From the NCBI GenBank assembly GCA_002448555.1, contig DJYV01000160.1:1-16903 (forward strand): a stretch of 16,903 nucleotides of DNA. The letters run 5' to 3'. Numbering within the stretch: the first letter of the stretch is position 1; every line of letters starts with the position of its first letter. Position numbers and translations under genes: made by a program. This DNA comes from Flavobacteriales bacterium UBA6969 (GTDB lineage: Bacteria; Bacteroidota; Bacteroidia; Flavobacteriales_D; Sanyastnellaceae). Below are positions 14,887 to 16,903 of this stretch, piece after piece. The notes under the pieces are model-generated. The model saw nothing but the letters and a program-made list of their open reading frames with translations. It had not been told where the DNA came from and made no database searches.

Positions 14887-15935
14887 GGCGTCGGTGCGGG
14901 TGTTGGGGCTTCGTACCAGACGAGGGAGCGCACGATGGCCTCGACTTCGCGCATGTATTCACGTTTGTCGAAGAAGGGGGCGTAGGCATAGCCCTCCACC
15001 GTCACCAATTCTCCGCTGCGCTCATCGTAGGCGGTGAGGCTGTAAAACGGCCCGCCCATGTAGTCGCCTTCGATGCGCCAGAGCCCGCGCAATTCGGAGG
15101 CAAAACCGCCATTGAACACCACTTCCTCGTACGACGGGGTGTACCGCATCTCGGTCGTCATGAACGAGCGGGGCGTTGGACCGGGCACATGGGCCTTGAG
15201 CACTTCGTTTCGCTTGCTCAACCGGGCCTGCATCGAAAACTGCTCGTCGCTTGTGTACGGCTCACGGTACACAAAAAACCCCTGTTGCACGTCGTGGTTG
15301 TCCCCGCCTTTCATACGGGTCAATTGACGATCTATCCACAGGAAGTCCGCCGACTTCTTGGCCCACCGGGCATCTCGAGGAACGGTGAGTTGCAGCCCTG
15401 CCCGTTGGCCGAGTTCGTCGCTGATCACCTCATTTTCATTCAAGCCAATCAACCCCGCGTAGCGATCCACCTCAATCCGGTGGAACGCACTCAGCAGTTC
15501 CGATCCGCGTGCGTCAAAGGCCGTTGCCAGGCCTGCCGCATCGCGGGCTTTGCCAACCACGTACAGCTGTTCGCGGGCGTATTTTTCCTTGAAAATCTTG
15601 ACTTCTGGGGTCTGGGTATCGACGCGATCCGCCAGCTCCAAAACAATGATGTTGCGGTGCGGCTTCCAAAACCGGTCAAAGGACTCTGGCTCAAGGTGCA
15701 CTAGGTCAAACCATGGTTCGTACTGCGGTAACACGGGAAAAGGCTGGTCAAAAATCGCCCGCAAGGTGTCGCCCGGTGTTCCGCTCCACACGGCTTCATC
15801 GCACACAACCACAATTTCACCTGCCGCGCCGACTTTCCCGGTCAGGGCCGAACGCGCACCCTCTTGGCTGCCGCATGACGCGAGCGCAATGGAAAGGGCG
15901 AGAACGACTGTTTTAAAGCTTGCTGGGGTCTGCAT
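14883..15935 (-). CDS. DUF4837 family lipoprotein
   Basis: This 350-residue protein has a lipoprotein signal (hydrophobic VVLALSIALASC, lipidated Cys21). The mature part opens with GKVGAAGEIVVVCDEAVWSGTPGDTLRAIFDQPFPVLPQYEPWFDLVHLEP and then RNIIVLEL, the conserved start of the DUF4837 family of Bacteroidota; later segments such as YTPSYEEVVFNGGFASELRGLWRIEGDYMGGPF also fit. No biochemical role is known to me. The ATG at 15935 lies 23 bases inside the end of the lytic transglycosylase gene and its stop overlaps the ATG of the Ycf48-like gene, so the three form one translationally linked unit. The placement suggests a cell-envelope role tied to peptidoglycan remodelling, which is inference from neighbours. 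The C-terminus is a short Pro-rich tail (PTPAPTP). Confidence 0.85.
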   Translation of the reverse strand: MQTPASFKTVVLALSIALASCGSQEGARSALTGKVGAAGEIVVVCDEAVWSGTPGDTLRAIFDQPFPVLPQYEPWFDLVHLEPESFDRFWKPHRNIIVLELADRVDTQTPEVKIFKEKYAREQLYVVGKARDAAGLATAFDARGSELLSAFHRIEVDRYAGLIGLNENEVISDELGQRAGLQLTVPRDARWAKKSADFLWIDRQLTRMKGGDNHDVQQGFFVYREPYTSDEQFSMQARLSKRNEVLKAHVPGPTPRSFMTTEMRYTPSYEEVVFNGGFASELRGLWRIEGDYMGGPFYSLTAYDERSGELVTVEGYAYAPFFDKREYMREVEAIVRSLVWYEAPTPAPTP

Positions 15936-16903
15936 GGATGATCAGCTTTTGCCCGATTCGGATCATGGAACCAGATAAGTCGTTCCATTCTCTGAGTTGC
16001 CGGATGCTTACTCCATAACGGTCAGCAATCTTTCCCAGTACGTCGCCGCTTTTTACGCGGTAGGTCACCGGCTCCGGAACAAAGACGATTTCCGGCGTTC
16101 GTTCGGGTTCGATGAGCCGCATGCTGTCTTCGAAGGCCAAAAACGCCGGGATCTCTATCTGAGGCAACACGAGTGGCCAGTGTTCTTTTGTAGCTGGCAC
16201 AATGTCCATTCGGTACATGGGGTTCAAGCGGGCGAGCGTCGGCTCATCAAGGTCCAACAGCGGCGCGATTTGGTCAAAGCGCATGACCTTATCCACCATC
16301 ACGGTGTCCAGAAACGCAAAAGGTGGCGCCACATCGCGAGGGAAAATGTTGTGTTCGGCAGGGAACTCCATGAGGTAGGCAACCGCCATAAAGGCAGGGA
16401 CATAGTTGCGGGTTTCGCGCGGCAGGAAAAAGCGAATCTCCCAAAAATTTCGTTTGCCCCCACTGCGTCGAATCGCGCGGTTCACATTGCCGGGACCCGC
16501 GTTGTATGCAGCCAAGGCGAGGTACCAATCGTCATACAAGGAGTACAATCGGCTCAGGTATTTGCAGGCTGCCTCTGTGCTCCGAACCGGGTCCCGCCGC
16601 TCATCGATGTATGAGTCGATGCGCAGGCCTTGGTACTTAGCCGTGGCGTACATGAACTGCCACAGGCCGCGGGCACCGGCATGGGAGCGGGCCATCGGAT
16701 TCAGGCCAGACTCCACCACCGCGAGGTACTTCAGTTCCAAGGGCAGACCGTGGCGATCGAGGGTTTCTTCAAAAAGGGGAAAGTAGCCCGGAGCGCGACC
16801 GAGCATGGTACCAAGATGCTTTTTGCGCTTGCTGGCGTAAAAGGCGATGCGCGAATGGACCACTGGATTCCAAGCGAGATCCAACGGCGATCGGCTGTCA
16901 AGC
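15913..16903 (-). CDS. mltD: Membrane-bound lytic murein transglycosylase D-like protein with LysM, 5' partial
   Basis: The reading frame is open from the right edge of the window to the TAA at 15913-15915, so the N-terminus and any signal peptide are missing. The SLT domain shows LELKYLAVVESGLNP, whose Glu (codon at 16711-16713) is the catalytic acid, then AGARGLWQFMYATAKYQGL, DERRDPVRSTEAACKYL and LALAAYNAGPGNVNRAI, all typical of MltD. A linker ends in a single LysM domain (VTYRVKSGDVLGKIADRYGVS, then IRIGQKLII) for binding peptidoglycan. The enzyme would cleave murein glycan strands, forming 1,6-anhydro-MurNAc ends, in the periplasm. The frame continues past the first plausible non-ATG start with LDSRSPLDLAWNP, matching the family, so the true start lies beyond position 16903. 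One LysM is fewer than the two in E. coli MltD. Confidence 0.92.
   Translation of the reverse strand, partial: LDSRSPLDLAWNPVVHSRIAFYASKRKKHLGTMLGRAPGYFPLFEETLDRHGLPLELKYLAVVESGLNPMARSHAGARGLWQFMYATAKYQGLRIDSYIDERRDPVRSTEAACKYLSRLYSLYDDWYLALAAYNAGPGNVNRAIRRSGGKRNFWEIRFFLPRETRNYVPAFMAVAYLMEFPAEHNIFPRDVAPPFAFLDTVMVDKVMRFDQIAPLLDLDEPTLARLNPMYRMDIVPATKEHWPLVLPQIEIPAFLAFEDSMRLIEPERTPEIVFVPEPVTYRVKSGDVLGKIADRYGVSIRQLREWNDLSGSMIRIGQKLIIHADPSKL

Noticed and set aside
1..16903. Defence system, prophage, transposon, CRISPR or RNA gene
   Set aside because: Every stretch is filled by recognisable chromosomal genes, gaps are at most 44 bp, and no direct-repeat array, integrase, transposase or tRNA-like fold was seen.

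Overview
The window reads as ordinary chromosome from a member of Bacteroidota, most likely a marine or freshwater Flavobacteriales-type lineage with a fairly high GC content. Three things point there: an M1 aminopeptidase that ends in a type IX secretion (T9SS) sorting domain, lipoproteins of the DUF4296 and DUF4837 families, which are typical of this phylum, and promoter boxes of the form TAnnTTTG. No start has a convincing, well-placed Shine-Dalgarno sequence, which also fits the phylum. I see no phage, transposon, CRISPR, toxin-antitoxin or defence module, and no tRNA or rRNA gene.

Layout. Positions 1-2631 (+): the tail of an RsuA/RluB-type pseudouridine synthase, a polyprenol-phosphate mannosyltransferase, dihydroorotase (pyrC) and a DUF4296 lipoprotein, probably one transcript. 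Positions 2585-3607 (-): an extended-SDR NAD-dependent epimerase/reductase. Positions 3652-5460 (+): uvrC. Positions 5449-10844 (-): a tightly packed five-gene operon, in transcription order thiL, asnB-type amidotransferase, GT4 glycosyltransferase, nitronate-monooxygenase-like flavoprotein, DCC/DUF393 thiol protein. Positions 10877-11350 (-): a SlyD-like FKBP prolyl isomerase. Positions 11386-13869 (+): the T9SS-exported M1 aminopeptidase. Positions 13870-16903 (-): in transcription order an MltD-like lytic transglycosylase (5' end outside the window), a DUF4837 lipoprotein and a BNR/Ycf48-like lipoprotein.

The region is extremely compact. The longest stretch without a gene is 44 bp (3608-3651), so no gap over 300 bases needs comment. 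Neighbouring co-directional genes mostly share ATGA start/stop overlaps, and all three convergent gene pairs overlap or abut.

The most distinctive signal is regulatory. At four starts that are not buried inside operons (SDR, thiL, FKBP, aminopeptidase), a Bacteroidota -7 box, exact or with one mismatch, sits exactly four bases before the ATG. This suggests leaderless or nearly leaderless mRNAs. It also places the divergent FKBP and aminopeptidase promoters so close together that they should compete for polymerase.

Functionally the genes are mostly core: glycan precursor synthesis, pyrimidine synthesis, DNA repair, thiamine cofactor synthesis, peptidoglycan turnover and surface proteolysis. 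I did not find a clear new multi-gene system. The oddest grouping is thiL in front of a putative surface-polysaccharide pair (asnB with GT4) and two redox proteins.
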